Positions 8,529 through 16,665 of a stretch of DNA of 64,000 nucleotides are shown here, piece by piece. The notes below the pieces were generated by a model that saw only the letters and a list, made by a program, of their open reading frames with translations, did not search any database and was not told the origin of the DNA. Location: NCBI GenBank assembly GCA_052115395.1, contig JBFRGO010000002.1; one strand, given 5' to 3'. The stretch comes from Noviluteimonas sp052115395 (GTDB lineage Bacteria > Pseudomonadota > Gammaproteobacteria > Xanthomonadales > Xanthomonadaceae). Position 1 is the stretch's first letter; each line of letters starts with the position of its first letter. The position numbers and the translations under genes are program-made.

Positions 8529-9290
8529 TCAGAGGGTGCGCGTCTGCCCGCCGTCGACGTCGACGATCGCGCCCTGCATGTAGCTCGCCGCATCCGATGC
8601 GAGGAACGCCGCGACCGCCGCGATCTCCTGCGGCGTGCCGAAGCGCGCGACGCGCAATTCGCGTGCGAGTTCCTTCGATGCTGCCTCCACCGCGATGCCG
8701 CGTTCGGCGGCCAGGCGCTCGATCCGCCCCTGCGTGCGCTCGGTGGCGATGCTGCTCGGGTTGATCGCGTTGACGCGCACGCCGTCGCGCACGCCGCGAT
8801 CGGCCAGCGCCTTGGTGAGGTTGAGCAAGGCCGCGTTGACGCTGCCGCCGATGGTGAATTCGGCATTGCCCGTGCGTCCGCCGATGCCGGCGATGTTCAC
8901 GATGCATCCCCTGGTTTCGACCAGGTGCGGCCATGCCGCGCGGCACAGGCGCACGGCGCCGAAGAACTTCAGTGCGAATCCGTCGGCCCACGCCGCATCG
9001 TCGAACGCGAGGAAATCCCCGCGCGGCGTGGCGCCTGCGTTGTTGACCAGGATGTCGATGCGGCCGAAGCGCGCGATGGCCGCTTCGACGAGTGTCGACG
9101 CGGCTTCGGGCTGCGCGAGATCGCAGGCATGCGCGAGCCCGGGGACGGGCAGCGCATCGACAACGCCCTGCAGCGCTTCATGCGAACGCGCCGCTGCGAC
9201 CACGTGGCAGCCCGCCTGCGCAAGCGCCTGCGCGATCGCCGCGCCGATGCCGCGGCTCGCGCCGGTGACCACCGCGACGCGTGCGCTCAC
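8529..9290 (-). CDS. SDR-family protein lacking the YxxxK catalytic pair
   Basis: A 253-residue Rossmann protein with the NAD(P) site TGASRGIG (about 9-16) and the NNAG motif (83-86). Where classical SDRs have Tyr-x-x-x-Lys this protein has Gly148 and Asn152, within FTIGGSVNAALLNLTKA, and the usual Ser site reads NIAGIGG. The reaction therefore cannot be the standard Tyr/Lys mechanism unless other residues substitute. The C-terminus VDVDGGQTRTL is SDR-like. A GTG start at 9290 overlaps the stop of the upstream PEBP gene by 4 bases. The substrate is unknown. Confidence 0.8.
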   Translation of the reverse strand: MSARVAVVTGASRGIGAAIAQALAQAGCHVVAAARSHEALQGVVDALPVPGLAHACDLAQPEAASTLVEAAIARFGRIDILVNNAGATPRGDFLAFDDAAWADGFALKFFGAVRLCRAAWPHLVETRGCIVNIAGIGGRTGNAEFTIGGSVNAALLNLTKALADRGVRDGVRVNAINPSSIATERTQGRIERLAAERGIAVEAASKELARELRVARFGTPQEIAAVAAFLASDAASYMQGAIVDVDGGQTRTL

Positions 9291-9901
9291 GCGTCGACTT
9301 TCGAATGCAGCGAATAGGTGCCGTAAATCGCCGCTTCGGTGATTTCGTGCGGTTGCAGCGCGTGGAAGACGTCGGCTGCGGTGAACTTCGCCGGCAACTC
9401 GAGCTTCGGCACGCGCAGCGCGAACAGGCGGAAGAAATAGCGATGCGTGCGCAGGTCGTTGAACGGCGGATACGGACCGTCGTAGCCCGCGTAATCGCCC
9501 TGCATGTCGGCATGGCCCTTGAACCAGCCGGTGTAATCGTTCAAGCCCTGGCGCGCGCCTTGCGGGCCCGGCGGCGTCTGCTTGCCGTGCGCGGTCACGC
9601 CATCGCTGCAACTGCCCGCTGCGATCGCGCGCACGCTGGCGGGAATATCGGCCATCACCCAATGCACGAAGTCGGTGCGCGGCTGATCGACGGGAATGTC
9701 CATGTCGTCGCGGCCGACCGTGGCCGGATCGGTCGGCGCGTCGGTGTCGATGCACATCAACACGAAGGACTGCGTGCCCTCGGGCACATCGGACCACGCC
9801 AGGTGCGGGTTGCGATTGCCGCCGAATCCCTCCGGCACGCCCATCGCGAACTCCGCGGGAATACGGCCGCGGTGCGCGAAGCTTTCGCTGCTCAGATGCA
9901 T
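9287..9901 (-). CDS. YbhB/YbcL family PEBP-like protein
   Basis: A 204-residue phosphatidylethanolamine-binding-protein-like fold. The ligand-site segments CIDTDAPTDP and DFVHWVMADIP and the late HRYFFRLFAL motif match the bacterial Raf-kinase-inhibitor-like family. There is no signal peptide. The family's role in bacteria is poorly defined. The ATG at 9901 starts MHLSSESF, the conserved beginning. It is coupled to the downstream SDR-like gene by a 4-base overlap and follows the hydrolase gene by about 20 bases, so it sits in a minus-strand operon. Confidence 0.85.
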   Translation of the reverse strand: MHLSSESFAHRGRIPAEFAMGVPEGFGGNRNPHLAWSDVPEGTQSFVLMCIDTDAPTDPATVGRDDMDIPVDQPRTDFVHWVMADIPASVRAIAAGSCSDGVTAHGKQTPPGPQGARQGLNDYTGWFKGHADMQGDYAGYDGPYPPFNDLRTHRYFFRLFALRVPKLELPAKFTAADVFHALQPHEITEAAIYGTYSLHSKVDA

Positions 9902-9921
9902 GTCGATGGACTCCCTTGAGG

Positions 9922-10941
9922 TCAGGCAATGGCCGCCGATGGTGCCATGGCCGGTTCGATCGCGCCGTCGAGCCGTTCGGCCACCCAGCGTTCGGCGAAG
10001 CCGTCGCCGCGCCAGTTTTCCAGGAACCCGCAGTGACCGCCGTGTTCGGCGATCTCCAGGGTCGCGGTCGGCGGCAGATGCAATGCGTGGAACGCGGCGA
10101 CCGGAATGACCGGGTCGTCGGCGGCCATCAGGATGCTCGCGGGCACGCGCAACTGCGCCAGGCGCTCGCCTGCGATCGAATAGCCTTCGAAATAATTGTC
10201 GAGCGAACCGAACTGCGTGTGGCGTTCGACCATCCACTGCGTCAGCGGGCGCATGCGCAGGCCGAGCACCTTGTCGTCGAAGTCGTGTTGCTGCGGAAAC
10301 AGCTTGCGCTTGCGCGCGAGCGAACCGCGCCACTTGCGCTCGAAGTACCACATGTACAACGGCAGGCCGTGTTCCATCGCCTCCATCGTGCTCGCCGGAT
10401 CCAGCACGGGGCACACGGCCGCGACATGCGCGAGCGGGATGCCGGCGGCCCCTGCGCGCAAGGCGACGCGCAGCGCGAAGTTGCCGCCGAGCGAATAACC
10501 CGCGATGACCATCGGGCGCGCGGCGAAGCGTCGCGACACCTCGGCCGCCGCGGCGACGACTTCGTCGATGCGGTTGGAATGGAACAGGCCTTCGTTGAGG
10601 TGGTGCGTGTCGCCGTGGTCGCGGAAGTTCAGCCGGAAGATTTCGAAACCGCGCGCGAGCAGGCGCGCGGCGGTGAGTTGCATGTAACTCGAATCGGCGC
10701 TGCCTTCCCAACCATGCAACAGCAACGCCAGGCCGCGCGGCGCATGCCCCGGGATCGCCGAATGCAGGCCCTGCAGGCGCACGCCGTCGCCGGCGTCGAT
10801 GATGTGGGCGCTGGTCACCGCGCCCATCGCCGCGAGCGCCTGGCGCCCGCGACGCCGGCGCAACGCGCTGGACCCCAGCACCGACTGGAGGTGCGGGCTG
10901 CGCAGCATGGCGGGCGGCGCGTAGTCGCTGGCGTGCGGCAT
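9922..10941 (-). CDS. YheT-family alpha/beta hydrolase
   Basis: A 339-residue serine hydrolase of the YheT/ABHD1-3 group. Visible are the N-terminal HLQSVLGS segment, the oxyanion turn LLHGWEGS, the nucleophile elbow GYSLGGNF, the acid in MAADDPVIP and the histidine in HGGHCGF. It is probably a cytoplasmic or membrane-associated lipid esterase or thioesterase; the substrate is unknown. The start MPHASDYAPP at 10941 gives the usual family length. It neighbours PlsC and a hotdog thioesterase, which suggests lipid metabolism as a shared theme. Confidence 0.85.
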   Translation of the reverse strand: MPHASDYAPPAMLRSPHLQSVLGSSALRRRRGRQALAAMGAVTSAHIIDAGDGVRLQGLHSAIPGHAPRGLALLLHGWEGSADSSYMQLTAARLLARGFEIFRLNFRDHGDTHHLNEGLFHSNRIDEVVAAAAEVSRRFAARPMVIAGYSLGGNFALRVALRAGAAGIPLAHVAAVCPVLDPASTMEAMEHGLPLYMWYFERKWRGSLARKRKLFPQQHDFDDKVLGLRMRPLTQWMVERHTQFGSLDNYFEGYSIAGERLAQLRVPASILMAADDPVIPVAAFHALHLPPTATLEIAEHGGHCGFLENWRGDGFAERWVAERLDGAIEPAMAPSAAIA

Positions 10942-11000
10942 GGGGCCGAGGCTAACGCGATGCGTGTGGAGGCTGCGCTCTAGGACTTCCGACACCCGGC

Positions 11001-11765
11001 TCAGGGCGCCTCCATCGCGTTCACGATGCGCTCGCGCGCCAGTTCGGCGATGCGGCGGCGGCCGCCGGCATCGCTGGCGTCGATCGGATCCAGGAACCAG
11101 ATCTCCGCAACGCGGGCCGGTTCCCCGAGCAGGCGCAGGAAGTTGGCGGCGAAGCTTTCCCCGGGCCCGAAGGCGACCACCGGTTGCGCACTGGCGCCGC
11201 GCCCGTAGCGCAACGCGACCGGTTGCACGCGCACGCCGGCTTCGACCGCGGCCAGGAAGATGCGCGCATGGAACGGGCCGATGGCGTGGCCATCGCGCGT
11301 GCGGCCTTCGGGAAAGACGCCCACCGAACGGCCTGCGCGCAGGCGCGCGAGCATCTCGTGCAGCACCCCGCCCATCGATTCGCTGTTGCCGCGCTCGTGG
11401 TAGATCGTTTCGCCACGCGTGGCGAGGAATCCCACGACTGGCCAGCGGCTGATCTCGCGCTTGGCGACGAAGCCCATCATGCGCTGGCTGTGCAAGGCGG
11501 TGATGTCGATCCAGCTGACGTGGTTGGCGACGAACAGCGTCGCGCCCGGCAAGGGCACGCCGCGGCGTTCGAGCCGGAAACCGAACACGCGCATCAGCCC
11601 GCCTTGCCACAGGCGGATCAGGCGATGGTCCAGCGGTTCGCCGCGCACCTGGATCTTTCGCAGGGGCGTTGCGATCAGCAGCATCGTCAGCGGCAGGTCC
11701 ACCAGCACGTGCCACAGCAACAAGGGGGTGCGCAGCGCGAAGCGCAGGGTGTGCGATGCGTTCAC
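11001..11765 (-). CDS. 1-acyl-sn-glycerol-3-phosphate acyltransferase (PlsC family)
   Basis: A 254-residue membrane-associated acyltransferase expected to acylate lysophosphatidic acid or a related lysolipid. It has the NHVSWID motif (H-x4-D catalytic pair), VFPEGRTRDG (acceptor-phosphate binding) and an N-terminal hydrophobic helix LLLWHVLVDLPLTMLLIA. I choose the GTG at 11765 because it overlaps the thioesterase stop (GTGA) and begins right before the hydrophobic helix. The open frame extends upstream to 11861 but runs through the thioesterase gene. It may be a secondary PlsC paralogue or an ornithine-lipid-type acyltransferase. Confidence 0.85.
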   Translation of the reverse strand: MNASHTLRFALRTPLLLWHVLVDLPLTMLLIATPLRKIQVRGEPLDHRLIRLWQGGLMRVFGFRLERRGVPLPGATLFVANHVSWIDITALHSQRMMGFVAKREISRWPVVGFLATRGETIYHERGNSESMGGVLHEMLARLRAGRSVGVFPEGRTRDGHAIGPFHARIFLAAVEAGVRVQPVALRYGRGASAQPVVAFGPGESFAANFLRLLGEPARVAEIWFLDPIDASDAGGRRRIAELARERIVNAMEAP

Positions 11766-12226
11766 TGCGAAGGGTTCGCCCCGGGCAGGGGGATCACGGC
11801 GAGGGTCAGGCGCGAAACGCAGACCAGCTTGTTGCGCGCGTCTTCGATGCGGATTTCCCACACCTGCGTCTGGCGGCCGACGTGCAGGGGACGCGCGGTC
11901 CCGGTGACCAAGCCGTCGCGTACGCCACGCACATGGTTGGCGTTGATCTCGATGCCGACGCAGCCCTCGCCTTCGCGCACGCTGAGCATGCCGGCCGAGC
12001 TGCCGAGGGTTTCGGCGAGCAGCACCGACGCACCGCCGTGCAGCAGGCCATAGGGCTGCCGGGTGCGCGCGTCCACCGGCATGGTGGCGCGCAGGAAGTC
12101 GGGACCGATTTCGGTGAAGACGATGCCGAGCGGCTCCATCGCGGTGCCGCGGGACATCGCATTCAGGGCGGCCAGGTGATCGCCCGGCCGGAAGATCGAA
12201 TCCCGCGACGGCGCTGGATCGGCCAT
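11762..12226 (-). CDS. Hotdog-fold acyl-CoA thioesterase (YdiI/EntH-like)
   Basis: A 154-residue hotdog thioesterase. The segment GLLHGGASVLLAETLGS carries the conserved HGG and catalytic Glu of the YdiI/MenI/EntH subgroup, and INANHVRGVRDGLVTGTA is the matching beta-strand region. It is expected to hydrolyse acyl- or aroyl-CoA thioesters in the cytoplasm. Assignment to menaquinone synthesis is not supported by neighbours; the context is lipid-related. It is coupled by a GTGA overlap to the downstream plsC-like gene. Confidence 0.85.
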   Translation of the reverse strand: MADPAPSRDSIFRPGDHLAALNAMSRGTAMEPLGIVFTEIGPDFLRATMPVDARTRQPYGLLHGGASVLLAETLGSSAGMLSVREGEGCVGIEINANHVRGVRDGLVTGTARPLHVGRQTQVWEIRIEDARNKLVCVSRLTLAVIPLPGANPSQ

Positions 12227-12239
12227 GCGGGCGCGAGGA

Positions 12240-12854
12240 TCAGCCGAACTTGAAAACGCCCGGACGCCAGCCGCGCGTGTAGGGCTGGCGCGTGGACGCG
12301 TAGCCGCTGCTGCTGCCGTAGCCGGTGCCGAATTCGCGGTCGCGTCGCACGTGCATGCGGTCGACGAGTTCGTCGCGGCGCGATTCCAGCCAGTCGGTGC
12401 GGCCCAACTGCGCAGGCTCCAGGCCGCGGCGCTTGGCTTCGTGCTCGCGGTAATCGCAGAAATCGTCGTAGGCCTCGAGCTCGTGCTTGAGCTCGCGCAC
12501 GCACAGTTCGATCATCACCGCATCGTCGAGGAAGCCGAGGACTTCGACGTTGTCCGGGATGATGTCCTTCGGATCGCAGAAGTAGACCAGCGCGGAGAGC
12601 ACGCGGTCGCGGTCTTCTTCCGGCAGGTGCCAGCCTTCGTCGCGCACCATGGCGATCATGTCGTCCAGGCGCAGCAGGCGTTCCTTGATGAAATCGGGGA
12701 TGTGGACCTTCGCCGCGTCGGCGAGCAAGGTGCCCGAGCAGGCGATGATGTCGTCGGCCGTGCGGTCCTTGGCGGCTTCCTTCGCCTGCGCCATCGCCTT
12801 CTGGAAATGTTCGAGGTCGCGGTCGTTGAGTTCGAAGTTCAGCGAAATCGACAT
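12240..12854 (-). CDS. YkvA-family (DUF1232) protein
   Basis: A 204-residue protein with the DUF1232/YkvA core LSALVYFCDPKDIIPDNVEVLGFLDDAVMI, whose DxIPD...G..DD pattern defines the family. A helical N-terminus and a Gly/Ser/Tyr-rich tail (GTGYGSSSGYAS) flank it. The function is unknown; short DUF1232 proteins are often membrane-associated, but this one looks soluble. The ATG at 12854 starts MSISLNFEL. It ends 13 bases before the thioesterase start, so cotranscription is likely. Confidence 0.8.
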   Translation of the reverse strand: MSISLNFELNDRDLEHFQKAMAQAKEAAKDRTADDIIACSGTLLADAAKVHIPDFIKERLLRLDDMIAMVRDEGWHLPEEDRDRVLSALVYFCDPKDIIPDNVEVLGFLDDAVMIELCVRELKHELEAYDDFCDYREHEAKRRGLEPAQLGRTDWLESRRDELVDRMHVRRDREFGTGYGSSSGYASTRQPYTRGWRPGVFKFG

Positions 12855-12961
12855 GGCGGCAATCCAGTCCGTAACGATGGGGGGTGAAGGCGGGCAGCCT
12901 AGCAGAGTCCTGCCCCGGACCGGAACAATTGCCCCGTGCCGCAGTGCTTGTCCGCCGTTGC

Positions 12962-14881
12962 CTACAAGATCGGTGCCAAGCCCGCGCCGAAGGCCGTGAA
13001 GATGCGGGTCGACAAGCCCTTCAGGCCCAGGCTGACCTCGGGGAAATCGCCGACGGGCGTATAGCAACGGCGGAAATTCGGATCGTCGCGCGGCAGGGGC
13101 GCGGGGCATTCGGGGCCGGGCACGAAGTCGTAGCTGGTGGCATAGCGCCAGGGCCACAGGTCGAAGATCGGCAGTTCCTCGGACACTTTGTCCAGCGAGT
13201 AATCGATGCCCGGGAGCACCGGCGATTTGTCGCGCTCGGCGATGACCCAGGCATTCTCCGGCCGCATGTCGCCGCGGATGCTCGCCGCCAGCGCGTGCGC
13301 GAACGCCGCATCCTCGATCACCACCATGCTCTCGGTGTTGTACGTATCGCCGCGCGGGTCGAAGTTGTGCGTGCCGACCACGGCGATTCGCTCGTCGACC
13401 ACGATCGATTTCGCGTGCAAGCCGATGCGCACACCCGCGCGCTGCAACGGCACGGGCCCGTTCGCGCCGCCGCCGCCGCTGCCGAAATAGCGCGTCGCCA
13501 CGCCTTCGCCCTGCTGTTGCGGGGGTTGCTTCTTCCGTCGTTCCTCTTCTTCGGCGCCGGCCAGCAACGCGGCGCGCTCGGCTTCCTCCGCGCCCGCGGC
13601 GATGGCCTGCAGGTCGATCGGCGCCGAGCCGGGGAAGGGCTTGAACTCGTGGATGTGGAAGCCGAACTCGCGCAGGTAGCGGCGTTTGTACTTGTAGGAC
13701 AAGGCGTAGACGATGAACGCGTCGGTGGACGCCAGGCTGTTGGTCGAGATCGTCACGCGCGGCGCCGACGCACGCGCATGCATGCCGCGGAACATCTGCT
13801 GCGCTTCCTTCGACAACACCAGGTAGGGGGTTTGCAGCAACACTTCGGAGTTCGCCGATTCGACGATGTCGCGCAGGCGCTGCCCCGCGTTTTCGGCGGT
13901 GTCGTTTTCGCCGCGGTGTTTCTCCGGCACGTCGGCGATGAAGTGGACCTGCGCGACGGGCATCGCCGCGCCGGCCAGCGTGGCGATGCGCGTGGCATCG
14001 GCCGCGTCGTTCAACAGTTGCGTCACCCGTTCGGGTGCGTCGAACGCGGCGTGGTCCAGCGGGGGCGCACCTTCGCGCAACAGCAGGCGGGCGACGTCGT
14101 CGAGCCGTTCGGCCGGCACGCTCATCGGCGAGGTCCAGAAGGTTTCGAAGTTCGCCTGCATCTGCCCCGCCACGGGCCCGGCGACGAGGACGTCGCGGTC
14201 GCGGAAGTCGTATCCGGGGCTCCAGTCGTAGTAATCGTCCTGGTAGTTGCGCCCGCCGGTGATGCCCACCGCATCGTCGATCAACAGCAACTTGCTGTGC
14301 ATGCGCTGGTTGAGCCGATCCCAGCAACAGATCGAGGCCAGCAGGTACTTCGGGTAGTTCAGGCGCGAGTCGTTGAACATCGGGTTGTAGACGCGCAGGT
14401 CGAAGTTCGCGTGCGCCGAGGACAGCGCGGCGAGCGTCGAGGCCTTCTTCAGCGCCGAGAGCTGGTCGACGATCACGCGGACGCGCACGCCGCGGCGCGC
14501 TGCGGCCATCAATTCATCCAGGACCAGGCGGCCGCTGTCGTCCTCGTCGAAGATGTAGGTCTGCAGGTCGATCGAGTGGCGCGCGGCGCGGATCAGGTTC
14601 ACGCGTGCGAGCAGTGCGTCCGGCCCGCGGTCGAGCAGGAGTGCGAAGTGGCGCGGCGCCTGCGGCGTGGATTCGGCCAGCGCGCGATCGCCCAGGTCGC
14701 GCAGCGCGGACGGCGCGGCGCACGCATCGGCAGGGCGCGGGCACACGACGACGCGGTCCCGCGCATCGAACGCGACGCCCTGCGCGCGGTCGGCCTTGCC
14801 GGTGGGCATCGACGCGCAGCCGCTCGCCAGCGCGAGCGCGCCGACGAGTGCCAGCAGTCGAGCCAACCGTGCGGGCGTCAT
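12962..14881 (-). CDS. Phospholipase D-family lipoprotein (cardiolipin-synthase-like)
   Basis: A 639-residue protein. The signal peptide has lipobox LASGC, so it is expected as a membrane-anchored lipoprotein. Two HKD motifs are complete: MHSKLLLIDD...GGRN in the first half and LHAKSIVVDE...GTHN in the second, giving one active site that transfers or hydrolyses phosphatidyl groups. A charged insert (AEEAERAALLAGAEEEERRKKQ) lies between them. It resembles periplasmic PLD/ClsC-like proteins. The ATG at 14881 overlaps the YceI stop by 4 bases, so the two are coupled. Confidence 0.88.
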   Translation of the reverse strand: MTPARLARLLALVGALALASGCASMPTGKADRAQGVAFDARDRVVVCPRPADACAAPSALRDLGDRALAESTPQAPRHFALLLDRGPDALLARVNLIRAARHSIDLQTYIFDEDDSGRLVLDELMAAARRGVRVRVIVDQLSALKKASTLAALSSAHANFDLRVYNPMFNDSRLNYPKYLLASICCWDRLNQRMHSKLLLIDDAVGITGGRNYQDDYYDWSPGYDFRDRDVLVAGPVAGQMQANFETFWTSPMSVPAERLDDVARLLLREGAPPLDHAAFDAPERVTQLLNDAADATRIATLAGAAMPVAQVHFIADVPEKHRGENDTAENAGQRLRDIVESANSEVLLQTPYLVLSKEAQQMFRGMHARASAPRVTISTNSLASTDAFIVYALSYKYKRRYLREFGFHIHEFKPFPGSAPIDLQAIAAGAEEAERAALLAGAEEEERRKKQPPQQQGEGVATRYFGSGGGGANGPVPLQRAGVRIGLHAKSIVVDERIAVVGTHNFDPRGDTYNTESMVVIEDAAFAHALAASIRGDMRPENAWVIAERDKSPVLPGIDYSLDKVSEELPIFDLWPWRYATSYDFVPGPECPAPLPRDDPNFRRCYTPVGDFPEVSLGLKGLSTRIFTAFGAGLAPIL

Positions 14882-15456
14882 TGCGCCCCGATGTCGCGAA
14901 GCCGGACCCGCAGCGAGAAGCGCACTTCATCGCGCATCGCCATGTTCCAGCCGTCGAGGTCGTAATCGCTGCGACGCACCGCGCCCTGCGCGACGATGGC
15001 GCATCCGCGTCCCGGGTCGTGGCAGCCCTGCGGTGCGAGGACGAAACGCTCGCGGCGCTCGATGCCATGCATGCGCAGGCGCCCGTGCAATTCGCCGCCG
15101 GTCTGGAGCAAGCCCAGCGGGTAAGGATCGGAAAGGAAGGTCACGTCGGGAAAGCGTTCGGCATCGAAGAAGCGCGGGCCGCGTGCGAAGCGCCCGTAAC
15201 GCGGATGGTCGAGGATTTCGAGGGTGCGCGTCGACAGTTTCAGGCGCACCTGGCGCCGGCCATCGGGCAACTCCGTGACGTCGCCCTCGCTGTCGGGAAA
15301 CAGGCCCGACAGGGTCTGGCCCCAGCGGGTCTGCAGCGAGAACTCGAATTTCGACTGCGCAGGCTCGACGACCGAAATCACGCCCGCGGGCGCAGCCGCG
15401 GCCGCCATGCCGATGCCGACTCCCGCCAGCAACAGCGTGGCGATCCAGGCGCGCAT
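14878..15456 (-). CDS. YceI-family periplasmic protein
   Basis: A 192-residue lipocalin-like beta-barrel protein of the YceI family, which binds isoprenoid or other amphiphilic ligands. A signal peptide (MRAWIATLLLAGVGIGMAAAAA) is followed by the first strand VEPAQSKFEFSLQ. RFPDVTFLSD and RRSDYDLDGW are the conserved late segments. I start at the ATG at 15456 because it begins the signal sequence. It is coupled by a 4-base overlap to the PLD lipoprotein gene, suggesting a joint envelope role. Confidence 0.85.
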   Translation of the reverse strand: MRAWIATLLLAGVGIGMAAAAAPAGVISVVEPAQSKFEFSLQTRWGQTLSGLFPDSEGDVTELPDGRRQVRLKLSTRTLEILDHPRYGRFARGPRFFDAERFPDVTFLSDPYPLGLLQTGGELHGRLRMHGIERRERFVLAPQGCHDPGRGCAIVAQGAVRRSDYDLDGWNMAMRDEVRFSLRVRLRDIGAQ

Positions 15457-15466
15457 CTTCAGCCCG

Positions 15467-15943
15467 TCACGGCCACCAGAATGCGGACAGGCGCGCCGCA
15501 CCCGGTTCGAGCACGGCGTCCTTCGGCAGGGTGAGCACGGCGATGCCCGCCGGCGGCATGCCGCGATAGTCGCCGGACTGGCCGCTGTGCATCAGTGCGG
15601 CGAGCTGTTCGAAGCCCGGGTTGTGGCCGACGAGCAGGAGGCGATCGACGTCCTTGTGGCCGTCGGCGAGCTCCATCAGCGCGCCGGGCGTGGCTTCGTA
15701 GATCGAAGGTTCGAGGCGCTGGTCGACATAGCCGACCGCGGCGAGGACCGCTTCGAGCGTTTCGCGCGTGCGCCGCGAAGGCGAACACAGCACCCGATCG
15801 GGCACGAGCTGGTGCTCGCGCATCCAGCGGCCGGCGGCTTCGGCTTCGGCGAGGCCTTCGGGCGACAGCGGGCGATCGAGGTCGGCCTGTCCCGTGCTGG
15901 CGGGTTCGGCGTGGGCGTGGCGCAGCAGGATGAGTTCTCGCAT
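15467..15943 (-). CDS. sixA: Phosphohistidine phosphatase SixA
   Basis: A 158-residue histidine-phosphatase-superfamily protein. It starts MRELILLRHAHAEP, with the phospho-acceptor His9 in the RHA motif. It keeps CSPSRRTRETLEA and the second histidine in LLLVGHNPGF, as in short SixA proteins, which dephosphorylate phosphohistidine on HPt or PTS proteins. It is cytoplasmic. It lies 10 bases upstream of the YceI gene. A hybrid kinase with an HPt domain is encoded about 0.7 kb further upstream, a conceivable but unproven substrate. Confidence 0.85.
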   Translation of the reverse strand: MRELILLRHAHAEPASTGQADLDRPLSPEGLAEAEAAGRWMREHQLVPDRVLCSPSRRTRETLEAVLAAVGYVDQRLEPSIYEATPGALMELADGHKDVDRLLLVGHNPGFEQLAALMHSGQSGDYRGMPPAGIAVLTLPKDAVLEPGAARLSAFWWP

Positions 15944-16002
15944 AAGGGGTCGAGCTTAGCCGACGGCCGGGGCGAGTTGGGGTGAAGTTTTCGTCGGGCG
16001 CA

Positions 16003-16632
16003 TCAGACGCGCCTGATCCACTTCAGCAATGGGTCCCAATCGGCCTGGTGCTCGCGCACCTGCTGGGAGTGGTAATCGAAGAGGCTGCGCCCGAGCCCGG
16101 CCATCAGGACGTAGGCCTGGGTGTCGCGCAGCTCGGCCACCAACGGGTAGGGCCACTGGCGCAACGCGTCCATGAATTGCTGGCTCGCGTTGGTCCACGG
16201 GCGCAGGCGATTGCCGACCAGGCCCACCGGCAACTTCCCCTTGCGGATGCGCGGGTGCTTGGCGAGCGTGTCGAGGAAGGGCACGGTGGCCTCGATGTCG
16301 ATCATCGAGGGCAGCACCGGCACCACCACGGCGTCGGCGACATCGAGGAAATGCGCGAGTTCGGCGCCATGCGCACCGGCCGCGGCATCCACCACCACGC
16401 GCTGCGCATCGTTGGGCAGGTGCTTGTCCCAGTCGCGGCGCGTGCCGTCGATCGGCAACACCGCGTGTTCCATCAATGCGCGTTTTTCCGCCCAGTGGCG
16501 CGACGAGCCCTGGGTATCGGCGTCGACGAGCACGGTGCGTTTTCCATCGACCGCGAAATGCGCGGCGAGGTTGGTCGACAACGTGGTCTTGCCCACGCCG
16601 CCCTTGGAACTGGCCACGAGCACCGTCTTCAT
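16003..16632 (-). CDS. ParA-family ATPase
   Basis: A 209-residue deviant-Walker P-loop ATPase: MKTVLVASSKGGVGKTT carries KGGVGKTT, and VDADTQGSS is Walker A'. There is no DNA-binding extension and no parB neighbour, so it is an orphan ParA/MinD-type protein. Such proteins position cargo such as chemotaxis arrays, pili or secretion systems. The ATG at 16632 fits the fold better than the frame start at 16650. It stands between sixA and a hybrid kinase gene. Confidence 0.85.
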   Translation of the reverse strand: MKTVLVASSKGGVGKTTLSTNLAAHFAVDGKRTVLVDADTQGSSRHWAEKRALMEHAVLPIDGTRRDWDKHLPNDAQRVVVDAAAGAHGAELAHFLDVADAVVVPVLPSMIDIEATVPFLDTLAKHPRIRKGKLPVGLVGNRLRPWTNASQQFMDALRQWPYPLVAELRDTQAYVLMAGLGRSLFDYHSQQVREHQADWDPLLKWIRRV

Positions 16633-16665
16633 CCCGACCCCCGGCTGCAACTGGAATGGCTGAGC

